Below are positions 18,244-26,044 of a stretch of DNA of 64,000 bases, piece after piece. Both the position numbers and the translations under genes were made by a program. The notes under the pieces are model-generated. The model was not told the DNA's origin. It worked only from the letters and a program-made list of their open reading frames with translations, and did not search any database. The stretch lies in the NCBI RefSeq assembly GCF_900292075.1, contig NZ_OLMV01000004.1, forward strand, positions 285,579-349,578. The letters run 5' to 3'. This DNA is from Microbacterium timonense. GTDB taxonomy: Bacteria; Actinomycetota; Actinomycetes; Actinomycetales; Microbacteriaceae. Position 1 is the first letter of the stretch, and each line of letters starts with the position of its first letter.

Positions 18244-19140
18244 ATGCCCCGTTCCGCGGCATCCGATCGCGCCCGCGACCGGATCCACGCCCTTGCCGTC
18301 ATGTGCGTCCTCGCCGCGGCCAGCCTACTGATCGCCGTGCTCGGCGCGTCTCCCGCTCGCGTCAGCTCCCGAGAACTCATGGGTGATACCCGCGCCCCCG
18401 GCGAGCCCGCCTTCGTCGCCAGCCATCGGGGAGGGGCCGCTACCGCGCCCGAGAACACCCTTCCCGCGGTGACGGCCGCGCTGGCCGCCGGGTTCGATTA
18501 CGTCGAGGTCGACGTGGCCCTTACTGCCGACGGTCATGCGGTGCTCATGCACGACAAGACGGTCGACCGCACCACGGACGGGCACGGGCGTCTGGCCTCT
18601 CTGACGCTTGCCCAGGTGCGCGCGCTCGACGCGGGCGCCTGGTTCGACCCCGCCTACGCCGGCACCGCGGTCCCGACCTTCGAGGAGTTCCTCGACACGC
18701 TGGCGGGATCGCGCGGCCGGGCGATCGTCGAGCTGAAGGGCATGTGGGATGCCGCAGCCGTGAGCGCGGCGGTGACCGCGGTGCATGACCGCGGGCTCGA
18801 CAGGCGCATCGTGCTCGCGAGCTTCGACGGGCGCACGCTCGCGCTCGCGGCGGCGCAGTCCCGTGTCGTCTCCCGGCTGCTCATCCTCAAGCAGCTTCCG
18901 GCCGACGTCGTGAGCGCCGTGCGTGAGGCGGGCGCACGCGGCGTCGTGGTGAGTCGCAAGGCGGTGCTCGCGCGCCCCGGGATCGTCGACGAGCTGCACG
19001 CCGCAGGTGCGCGCCTGGTCGTCTATACCCTCAATGACGACGCTCAGTGGGACGCCGTCACGGCTCTCGGCGTCGACGGCATCGTCACCGACGACCCGCA
19101 CACGCTGTCGGAATGGCAGAGCGCCGACGGCGACCGGTGA
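18244..19140 (+). CDS. Exported glycerophosphodiester phosphodiesterase
   Basis: Hydrolyses glycerophosphodiesters to glycerol 3-phosphate and an alcohol. 298 residues. An N-terminal hydrophobic segment (about 15-37) acts as signal peptide or anchor; the TIM-barrel shows SHRGG..APENT, the metal-binding EVDV and VLMHDKTVDRTT, and a late LVVYTLND. ATG 18244 follows GAGG at 18231-18234. A -10-like TAGAGT lies at 18185-18190. Probably acts outside the membrane on teichoic or phospholipid products. Confidence 0.88.
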   Translation: MPRSAASDRARDRIHALAVMCVLAAASLLIAVLGASPARVSSRELMGDTRAPGEPAFVASHRGGAATAPENTLPAVTAALAAGFDYVEVDVALTADGHAVLMHDKTVDRTTDGHGRLASLTLAQVRALDAGAWFDPAYAGTAVPTFEEFLDTLAGSRGRAIVELKGMWDAAAVSAAVTAVHDRGLDRRIVLASFDGRTLALAAAQSRVVSRLLILKQLPADVVSAVREAGARGVVVSRKAVLARPGIVDELHAAGARLVVYTLNDDAQWDAVTALGVDGIVTDDPHTLSEWQSADGDR

Positions 19141-19244
19141 GAGGTGGCGCCGGCGCGGCGTGGCCCCCGGCATCCGCACCCCATGGTGGTTAGGGTCGGA
19201 AGCGCATCGCCTCGACGGCGGCGATGCCGAGCGAGAGGTGTGTC

Positions 19245-19889
19245 GTGCGAATGCGTGGGCGGAACCCGATGAGGCAGGTCGTGATCGGGTGCGTGGCATT
19301 GGCGGCGGTGGCGCTGCTCGCGACCGGCTGTCGTCCCGAGCCCGCCGCCACGCCCTCGACCACTCCGTCCGTGACCGACAAGGGCCCCACCCCTGGGCCC
19401 TCGGTCTCGCCGGTCGAGACTGAGAAGCCACAGGCGGACTTCGACGTCCCTGCCGCCTGTGAAGACATCTATTCGGCCGCGATGCTGGCTCAACTCCAGT
19501 CGGGCAATCCGCCGCTGAACGACCCCGGCGTCACGATGCTGTCGACCGAGAACGCCGACCTCCTCGAGATCATCCACAGCGGCGCCCCGACGCTGCGCTG
19601 CTCGTGGGGCAAGCCCAGCGAGTACGGGCTCGCGACGAACGTCACCGCCATCGACGCCGACCAGGCCGCGGCGGTCCTCGCCGCGCTGCCGGCTGCGGGC
19701 TTTGGCTGCGAGGCGATGGGCGACGGCACGGTCTGCCGCATCGAGCAGAAGGGCGTGACGCTCGACGACGAGGAATACACGCGCGGCGAGACGCATTACA
19801 TCGGGGACGGTGGGCTGGTCACGACGGCGTGGATCAACTTCGCGCCCGAGGGCTACACCGAAGACGTCGTCTCCACCGTGTGGGGCTGA
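19245..19889 (+). CDS. Hypothetical lipoprotein
   Basis: About 214-residue secreted lipoprotein with lipobox LATGC after a hydrophobic signal segment, a Pro/Thr/Ser spacer and a globular domain with four Cys (ACEDI, LRCSW, FGCEA, TVCRI) that could form two disulfides. No known family recognised by eye. GTG 19245 is preferred because GAGAGG (19234-19239) precedes it; ATG 19251 and ATG 19224 are alternatives. A -10-like TAGGGT is at 19191-19196. Confidence 0.72.
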   Translation: MRMRGRNPMRQVVIGCVALAAVALLATGCRPEPAATPSTTPSVTDKGPTPGPSVSPVETEKPQADFDVPAACEDIYSAAMLAQLQSGNPPLNDPGVTMLSTENADLLEIIHSGAPTLRCSWGKPSEYGLATNVTAIDADQAAAVLAALPAAGFGCEAMGDGTVCRIEQKGVTLDDEEYTRGETHYIGDGGLVTTAWINFAPEGYTEDVVSTVWG

Positions 19890-19977
19890 CGGCAGTCGCG
19901 TCCGGCCGGGGTTGATGCCGTCGTGCCTCAGGACACGCGTCATCGTCATCCCTTTCCGTGAAGGCGGTGGCGTCCCG

Positions 19978-20162
19978 TAGAATGAGGGGCGGGGAATCCG
20001 CTGACGACGTCGCAGCTCGCAGAAGCGAGTGCCCGCGACCGCCGGCGCCACCCTCGGTCTCACGTTCGTGACGGCGCCCGCGCCGTCCCCGGGAGCACGC
20101 ACAACCATCGGTGTCATCCGATCCTCGCCGGTCCCGATCCGGCACTCACGCTCAGGAGGAGC
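19978..20162 (+). promoter_or_regulatory. Promoter and long leader of the helicase gene
   Basis: Strong -10 TAGAAT at 19978-19983 with a poor -35 region. Transcription from about 19990 would give a leader of about 170 nt before the ATG at 20163, which has the ribosome site AGGAGG just upstream. Short inverted pairs such as GCTCGC/GCGAGT around 20015-20030 are present. No known riboswitch recognised. Confidence 0.5.
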
Positions 20163-22316
20163 ATGCCGACCACGGCACCCGCCCAGGCGGCGCAGCGTCG
20201 CCGCAAGTCCTCGTCCGCGCGCCGCGACGACGAGGCCCCCATCATCCCGATCCTCGCCCGGAAGGTGCGCGAGGTCGAGGCCAAGGCCCAGCGAGGCAAG
20301 CTGGGCCCGACCAACCGCGTCAAGTTCCAGGTGATCGCGTTCCTCGTGCGCGAGGAGCGCGCCCGCGTGAAGAACGACGGCGAACTCACGGATGCCGCCC
20401 GCGCCGAGCTGCTGAAGCGGCTCGACGGCGTCGCCACCATCCTCGCCAAGACCGCTGCCCGCGACACGTCGCTGATCCAGCTGCTCGAGGTGGACCAGGC
20501 GACCTCGCCGGTGGCCCGCCGGATGCGCCGCGACTGGCTGCTGGAGTCAGGCGCCGAGCTGCCGCCGGACGAGCTCATCATCACCGATGTCGCGCCCGTG
20601 GCCGCCCCGGTCGTTCCCGCCGCGCTCGCCGAGCGCCAGGTGGTGCCGCCCCAGGTCGAGGCGCGGCGCGAGGCCAACCCGTTCCTCGCCCCCGACCTCT
20701 CGGTCCGCGCGCCCAGAGAGACGCCGCGCCGCCGGCTAGACAGCTGGGAGCTCATGGGCCCGCTGTACAAGGCGTTCGAGACCGGCGCGGGCGGCGGCAG
20801 CGCCACCATGGAGCTTCCGCCGGTGCCCGAGTTCGACCGGCTCTCACCCAAGGGGCTCGAGATCATGCCGCACCAGTCCCGGTTCCTCGAGGCGGTGCGC
20901 GCGGGTCATCGCACCTTCCTGCTCGCCGACGAGCCGGGCCTCGGCAAGACGGCGGAGTCCGTCTTGGCGGCATCCGTCGCGAACGCGTATCCGCTCCTGG
21001 CGGTGGTTCCCAACGTCGTCAAGATGAACTGGGCTCGCGAGGTCGAACGGTGGACGCCGCAGCGGCGCGCCACGGTCATCCAGGGCGACGGTGAAGACAT
21101 CGACGCCTTCGCCGACGTCTTCATCGTCAACTACGAGATCCTCGATCGTCACCTCTCGTGGCTCAGCTCGATCGGTCTCAAGGGGCTGGTGGTCGACGAG
21201 GCTCATTTCATCAAGAACCTCTCGTCGCAGCGCTCGCAGAACGTTCTGGCACTGGCCACCCGCATCCGCGAGCAGGTGCGCAACCCACTGCTGCTCGCCC
21301 TCACCGGCACGCCGCTCATCAACGATGTCGAGGACTTCGACGCGATCTGGCGGTTCCTCGGCTGGACCAACGGCGAGAAGCCCGGGCCGGTGCTCATGGA
21401 GAAGCTGGATGACACCGGCCTCACACCCGCCGACAAGGCCTTCTACCCCGAGGCGCGCGACGCGGTCATCTCGATGGGCATCGTGCGACGCAAGAAGAAG
21501 GATGTCGCGGCCGACCTGCCCGACAAGCTCATCGCCGATCTGCCGGTGGAGCTGGACGACGAGTTCGGCCGTTCGATCCGCCAGGCCGAGCGCGAGCTCG
21601 GCGAGCGGCTGGCGGCCAAGTACCGGCGCATCATCGAGGCGCGCGGCGACCGCGGGCTCGCGCCCGGCGAGGTCGACTCCGACATCGTGCGGCTGGTCGC
21701 CCACAACGAGCTCGAGGAGTCCAAGGCCGCCGGCACGGGCTCCGAGAACGTCTTCACGATGGTCCGGAAGATCGGCCAGGCCAAGGCGGTGCTCGCCGCC
21801 GACTATGCGGTGCAGCTGCAGCGATCGGTCGGCAAGGTCGTCTTCTTCGCCAAGCACATCGACGTCATGGACACCGCCGAGGCGCATTTCGCCGCCGCCG
21901 GGCTCAAGACCGTCTCGCTGCGCGGCGACCAGGCGACTTCGGCGAGACAGCAGGCGATCGATGCCTTCAACAACGACCCCGACGTCGGCATCGCGGTCTG
22001 TTCGCTGACCGCCGCCGGCGTCGGCGTGAACATGCAGGCGTCGTCGAACGTGGTGCTCGCCGAGCTGTCGTGGACCGCCGCTGAGCAGACGCAGGCCATC
22101 GACCGCGTCCACCGCATCGGCCAGGACGAGCCCGTGACGGCATGGCGCATCATCGCCGCGCACACGATCGACACGAAGATCGCCGAGCTCATCGACTCCA
22201 AGCAGGGGCTCGCGGCCCGCGCGCTCGACGGCGAGGCCGTCGACCCGCAGTCCAGCGACTCCGTGCAGCTGTCGGCGCTCATGCACCTGCTGCGTCAGGC
22301 GCTGGGCGACGCGTAA
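20163..22316 (+). CDS. SNF2-family DEAD/DEAH-box helicase-like ATPase
   Basis: 717-residue protein with all core SNF2 motifs: DEPGLGKTAE (motif I), VVPNVVK (Ia), DEAH (II), LTGTPL (III), the C-lobe with KVVFFAKH, SLTAAGVGVNM (V) and QAIDRVHRIGQ (VI). The N-terminal 230 residues are basic and low-complexity and contain no DNA-binding fold that I recognise. It resembles compact SMARCAL1/HepA-like remodelers and may act on stalled forks or on RNA polymerase. No methylase, nuclease or phospholipase partner lies nearby, so it is not part of a visible restriction or DISARM-like system. It follows a long leader and ends at a strong terminator. Confidence 0.88.
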   Translation: MPTTAPAQAAQRRRKSSSARRDDEAPIIPILARKVREVEAKAQRGKLGPTNRVKFQVIAFLVREERARVKNDGELTDAARAELLKRLDGVATILAKTAARDTSLIQLLEVDQATSPVARRMRRDWLLESGAELPPDELIITDVAPVAAPVVPAALAERQVVPPQVEARREANPFLAPDLSVRAPRETPRRRLDSWELMGPLYKAFETGAGGGSATMELPPVPEFDRLSPKGLEIMPHQSRFLEAVRAGHRTFLLADEPGLGKTAESVLAASVANAYPLLAVVPNVVKMNWAREVERWTPQRRATVIQGDGEDIDAFADVFIVNYEILDRHLSWLSSIGLKGLVVDEAHFIKNLSSQRSQNVLALATRIREQVRNPLLLALTGTPLINDVEDFDAIWRFLGWTNGEKPGPVLMEKLDDTGLTPADKAFYPEARDAVISMGIVRRKKKDVAADLPDKLIADLPVELDDEFGRSIRQAERELGERLAAKYRRIIEARGDRGLAPGEVDSDIVRLVAHNELEESKAAGTGSENVFTMVRKIGQAKAVLAADYAVQLQRSVGKVVFFAKHIDVMDTAEAHFAAAGLKTVSLRGDQATSARQQAIDAFNNDPDVGIAVCSLTAAGVGVNMQASSNVVLAELSWTAAEQTQAIDRVHRIGQDEPVTAWRIIAAHTIDTKIAELIDSKQGLAARALDGEAVDPQSSDSVQLSALMHLLRQALGDA

Positions 22317-22322
22317 GACGAT

Positions 22323-22360
22323 GCGAACGGGGCGGTCCGGATCCGGACCGCCCCGTTCGC
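22323..22360 (+). terminator. Perfect palindromic terminator
   Basis: 38-bp perfect palindrome centred on GGATCC: 19 bases on each side pair without mismatch, starting 7 bases after the helicase stop. No T-run, as common in high-G+C genomes. Confidence 0.8.
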
Positions 22361-22400
22361 CGTCTCGGGCAGGGGGCCCGAGGCTCGCTAGGGTGGCGAG

Positions 22401-23504
22401 GTGACCCTCGACCCCGACCTGCTCGTGCAGGGCCCGCGCGGCCGAAGGCTCTGCCTCGAATACGCCCTTGCCTGTGCCCACCGTTCCGGCACGCAGGCCG
22501 GGACGGATGCGGCGACCACCGTCTTCTGGGCCGCCCGCGAGTACGACGGGGAGGCCGGCGGCACGGTGGTGTTCATCCGGTCAGGTCCCGACGGCGATCA
22601 GGATCTCTCCCAGCCCGCTGGGCGCACGGCAGCCGACGCGTCGGCGGCGCTCGACACTATTCCGGTGGCCGTTCCCACGGCGGCGGAATTGCGCGACGCG
22701 CTGGCGATGTCGGTGGACACGGCGATGTACTGGCAACCGCCCGACGGTGCCGACCGGCTGTGCGCGGCCGGCCAGATGACCGCGGCCTTGCGACGCGTCG
22801 CGGCGGTCATCGCCGCCGCGCCTGACGCACAGTGGTGGGCCGAGCCCGTCGCGACAGACGACCAGTGGTCTGTTCCCTGGGACGGCGACGGCCGGATGCC
22901 GGACGATGTGCATGCCGACCTGCGACTCTGGCGCGAGCGCACGCTCGCCGACGACAGCCGTGCGGCGGCCGAGCGTCCCGAAGACCCCAGGGCCGCCTGG
23001 AGCGGCGCGTGGTGGTCGATGCCACCGAACGGCCTCGTGCACACGACCCGTGCGCTCGGGGCGGACGGTCCCGCCGGCCTGTGGTTCGTCGAGGACTCCC
23101 TGGGCTGGGAGGCGGCGGTCGCAACACCCGTCGACACCTCCCCGGCGCGCGTCATCGAGATCGACGGAGCCGAGGACTGGGCGCAGCTGTGTCGGCGGCA
23201 TCCGTTGGAGGTCACGGCATCGCGACGACACGACTGGTACCGCGTCACGGACAGGGACGGCACCTGGGTCATTCCCGACTGGACGACGGTCGCCCTCGAG
23301 GCGGACGGCGTGCACCTGACGGTGCGCGGCTACCTCGCGGCGGCCACCCGGCTGATCGACCTGGGCGATGGCCGAGCATCGGTGCTCGCCGGGTGGGGCC
23401 CCGATGTGACGTACTGGTTCCGGGGCGTGTCTCCGCGGCCCGTCGACGCCCAGCAGTGGTCCCGCGAGGCCGACGGGTGGAGTCGCGGAGGGCCACCGAC
23501 CTGA
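22401..23504 (+). CDS. Hypothetical Trp-rich cytoplasmic protein
   Basis: 367-residue protein with no recognised family. It has no signal peptide or membrane helix, is acidic, and is rich in Trp, with several WW, WY or W-rich patches (for example QWWAEP, GAWWSM, DWYRVTD). The last 120 residues are the most regular and could be a beta-rich domain. GTG 22401 lies 6 bases after TAGGGT (22389-22394), a leaderless start. Single gene between the helicase terminator and pfkA. Function unknown. Confidence 0.75.
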   Translation: MTLDPDLLVQGPRGRRLCLEYALACAHRSGTQAGTDAATTVFWAAREYDGEAGGTVVFIRSGPDGDQDLSQPAGRTAADASAALDTIPVAVPTAAELRDALAMSVDTAMYWQPPDGADRLCAAGQMTAALRRVAAVIAAAPDAQWWAEPVATDDQWSVPWDGDGRMPDDVHADLRLWRERTLADDSRAAAERPEDPRAAWSGAWWSMPPNGLVHTTRALGADGPAGLWFVEDSLGWEAAVATPVDTSPARVIEIDGAEDWAQLCRRHPLEVTASRRHDWYRVTDRDGTWVIPDWTTVALEADGVHLTVRGYLAAATRLIDLGDGRASVLAGWGPDVTYWFRGVSPRPVDAQQWSREADGWSRGGPPT

Positions 23505-23633
23505 GCCGGCCGCCGGCGGGCTGCGGCCGGGCGCGCAGCGGACGGGCGGTGTGGCAGGTGACGGCATCCCGCACTAATGTCGGGGGAGGCAGCGTGGCCG
23601 ACCCTCTTCACCCGACAGCGAGGAACTTGAGCT

Positions 23634-24662
23634 ATGAAGATCGGCATCCTGACGAGCGGCGGCGACTGCCCCGGACTCAACGCGGTCATCCGCGGCGTCG
23701 TTCTCAAGGGCACCACGACCTACGACCTGGAGTTCGTCGGCATCCGCGACGGCTGGCGCGGGGTCGTCGACGGCGACTTCTTCCCGCTCACCCGTCACGA
23801 GGTGAAGGGCCTGTCGAAGGTCGGCGGGACGATCCTCGGCACCAGCCGCACGAACCCGTACGAGGGCCCGCGCGGCGGGGCCGAGAACATCGCCAAGACG
23901 ATGTACGGGCACCGGCTCGACGGCATCATCGCCATCGGCGGCGAGGGCACCCTGGCGGCGGCCAACCGTCTGTCCAACGACGGGATCAACGTCCTCGGGG
24001 TGCCGAAGACGATCGACAACGACCTGCGCGCGACGGACTACTCCTTCGGCTTCGACACCGCCGTCAACATCGCGACCGACGCGATGGATCGCCTGCGCAC
24101 GACCGGGGATTCCCATCAGCGGTGCATGGTCGCCGAGGTGATGGGCCGCCACGTGGGCTGGATCGCGCTGCACGCCGGCATGGCCGCCGGAGCGCACGCG
24201 ATCTGCATCCCCGAGGTGCCGATGTCGATCGACGAGATCTGCGCGCTGGTCTCGAAGGCGCACGACCGGGGTCGGGCACCGCTGGTCGTGGTCTCGGAGG
24301 GCTTCAAGCTGAAGGGACAGGACGAGGCTTACAGCGACAAGGGCCTCGACGCGTTCAACCGCCCGCGGCTCGGCGGGATCAGCGAGGTGCTCGCCCCCGA
24401 GATCGAGCGCCTGACCGGCATCGAGACGCGCGCGACCGTGCTCGGCCACATCCAGCGGGGCGGCTCGCCGTCGGGATTCGACCGTGTGCTCGCGACGCGT
24501 CTGGGACTTCACGCCGCCGACGCCGTGGTGGACGGCGCATGGGGCCAGATGGTGGCCATGCGGGGCACCGACATCGTGCGGGTGCCCTTCGCCGACGCAC
24601 TGGGCGAGCTCAACAGCGTTCCGCTGTACCGCTACGAAGAGGCTGCCGCGCTCTTCGGCTGA
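23634..24662 (+). CDS. pfkA: 6-phosphofructokinase
   Basis: Phosphorylates fructose 6-phosphate in glycolysis. 342 residues with GGDCPGLNAVIRG at the N-terminus, GGEGTLAAA, the catalytic PKTIDND and GHIQRGGSPS. The pair Gly in GGEGT and Lys in PKTIDND fits the actinobacterial group that is usually ATP-dependent; PPi-dependent relatives carry Asp at the first site. A -10-like TAATGT is at 23575-23580, giving a leader of about 47 nt. Confidence 0.95.
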   Translation: MKIGILTSGGDCPGLNAVIRGVVLKGTTTYDLEFVGIRDGWRGVVDGDFFPLTRHEVKGLSKVGGTILGTSRTNPYEGPRGGAENIAKTMYGHRLDGIIAIGGEGTLAAANRLSNDGINVLGVPKTIDNDLRATDYSFGFDTAVNIATDAMDRLRTTGDSHQRCMVAEVMGRHVGWIALHAGMAAGAHAICIPEVPMSIDEICALVSKAHDRGRAPLVVVSEGFKLKGQDEAYSDKGLDAFNRPRLGGISEVLAPEIERLTGIETRATVLGHIQRGGSPSGFDRVLATRLGLHAADAVVDGAWGQMVAMRGTDIVRVPFADALGELNSVPLYRYEEAAALFG

Positions 24663-24991
24663 TACGAACGTCGCGCCTGGCGCCGTGGGCAGCGGCCGCC
24701 TGGGCTGCGGCATCCGCTCGCTCCACCGCATCCTCGCTCCACCGCGTCCTCGCGCGCCGGTGCTCGCGTCCTGCCTGCGCCGGTGCTCGCGACCTCTTCG
24801 ATGTCCCGATCTTTCGCCTTCGTGTCCCAATTTCGTCCACATGCGCGGTGCGGACCGACCGAAATCGGGACATGCTCTCGCGGGCCGGCCCGGGAGCGTC
24901 CGCTCCTCCACAGAGCGGCTTCCGGCCTAGGTGCTCACAGATTTCCGGATGACGAGACATCCGTGGACGGCCGCGGATTGAGAGTGGACGG
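24663..24991. repeat. Non-coding region with palindromes before the endonuclease gene
   Basis: About 330 bp without a gene. It holds short direct repeats (GCTCCACCGC twice near 24720-24750, CGCCGGTGCTCGCG twice near 24755-24793) and a motif TGTCCCRAT(C)TTTCG: copies at 24802-24816 and 24823-24835 on the top strand and 24860-24872 inverted. The last two can pair as a hairpin. Related palindromes lie just past the gene at 25922-25969. Confidence 0.6.
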
Positions 24992-25942
24992 ATGCCGCGT
25001 CTCGCGCCTCTGCCGTCGGAACTGCCGGCGAGATTCACCGTGTCCGCAGCCGTCGCACTGGGTGTGTCGCCATCGCGGCTGGTCCGCGCCGACATCCGCC
25101 GACCCTTCCATGGCGTGCGCGCGATCGGGCCTTCCTCGGACAACACGCTGCTCGGGGTCTGCCTCGATTTCGCCCCACGCCTCGCGGCGTGGCAGTTCTT
25201 CAGCCACGAGACCGCGCTCGGCCTGGTCGGCGCGCCGACGCCGGAGTGGCCCTACCGGCCCGCTGTCCACGTGTCGGCTCACCGCCCCGCACGTGAACCG
25301 CGAACAGCGGGAGTCATCGGCCATCGGCTGCAGTCGCGTGAACCCGCGACGCTCTGGCATCCGAGCGGCCTCGCGATCGAGCACCCAGTCCGGGCATGGC
25401 GGCAGGCAGGCACGCTGTGGGCACTGGACGATCTGATCGCCGCGGCGGAGTTCCTCGTGTCCGATCGGGGCAGATCACCGATCGCTTCCTTTGCAGAGCT
25501 GGCGACTGAGGTCGAGGAGATGGGAGACGTACGCGGCGGCATCCTGCGAAGGGCACTTGCTCACGTGAGGGTGGGCGTGCGCTCGGCGCGTGAGACGCGG
25601 CTTCGTCTGCTTCTCGTGCGTGCCGGCTTGCCCGAGCCTGACGTCAACTGGACGCTGCGTAACGACTCCGGCCGCCCGGTGGCGGAACTTGACCTGGCCT
25701 ACCCGCGGTGGCACGTCGCGCCGGAATACGACGGGCGGGTCCACGCCGAGGACGCCGGGCAGTTCGCGAAGGACGCCGACCGCTGGGATCTCATCCGAGC
25801 ATTCGGCTGGGACCACGTCCGCATCCTCAACCATCACATGCGCGGCGGCGGCCGTGCGGCCGTCTCGAAAGTGCGCGACGCTCTCGTTCGTGCGGGCTGG
25901 CGCGCCGGTCAGTCGCGGCGCGTCCCACTTTCGTTCACATAG
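24992..25942 (+). CDS. Solitary DUF559/Vsr-like endonuclease-domain protein
   Basis: 316-residue protein. The N-terminal 60 residues (VSPSRLVRADIRRPFHGVRA) resemble the winged-helix start of AbiEi-like proteins. The C-terminal part has the restriction-endonuclease-like pattern of DUF559/Vsr: ELDLAYPRW...PEYDGRVHAED...QFAKDADRWDLIRAFGWDHVRIL, with candidate catalytic D, E and D-G residues. Such solo proteins occur in many actinobacteria; their role is unknown. Its last codons (VPLSF) are formed by the flanking repeat CGTCCCACTTTCGTTC. No toxin, methylase or mutL/vsr neighbour is present. ATG 24992; no clear ribosome site. Confidence 0.75.
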   Translation: MPRLAPLPSELPARFTVSAAVALGVSPSRLVRADIRRPFHGVRAIGPSSDNTLLGVCLDFAPRLAAWQFFSHETALGLVGAPTPEWPYRPAVHVSAHRPAREPRTAGVIGHRLQSREPATLWHPSGLAIEHPVRAWRQAGTLWALDDLIAAAEFLVSDRGRSPIASFAELATEVEEMGDVRGGILRRALAHVRVGVRSARETRLRLLLVRAGLPEPDVNWTLRNDSGRPVAELDLAYPRWHVAPEYDGRVHAEDAGQFAKDADRWDLIRAFGWDHVRILNHHMRGGGRAAVSKVRDALVRAGWRAGQSRRVPLSFT

Positions 25943-26015
25943 GGCCCCGCGTCGCAGCGAAAGTGGGACACGCGATCGAGGGAGTGGGACACGCGACCGG
26001 GGAACTGGGACACGC
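25922..26015. repeat. Palindrome and 21-bp tandem repeats after the endonuclease gene
   Basis: GTCCCACTTTCG (25922-25933) is inverted as CGAAAGTGGGAC (25958-25969), 12 bp perfect, spanning the stop codon. The right arm starts a 21-bp tandem repeat: GTGGGACACGCG... at 25963-25983 and 25984-26004, then a partial third copy to about 26015. Confidence 0.75.
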
Positions 26016-26044
26016 CCACCTCGGGCCGAGGCAGCTGCCGTCGC

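Noticed and set aside
20163..22316. Anti-phage defence island around the SNF2 helicase
   Set aside because: No methylase, nuclease, phospholipase or other defence partner adjoins it; neighbours are a lipoprotein, an orphan protein and pfkA.
23634..24662. PPi-dependent phosphofructokinase
   Set aside because: The residue after GGE is Gly, not Asp, which argues for ATP use despite the Lys in PKTIDND.
24992..25942. AbiEi/AbiEii toxin-antitoxin pair
   Set aside because: Only an AbiEi-like start is present, fused to a nuclease-like domain; no nucleotidyltransferase toxin gene lies nearby.
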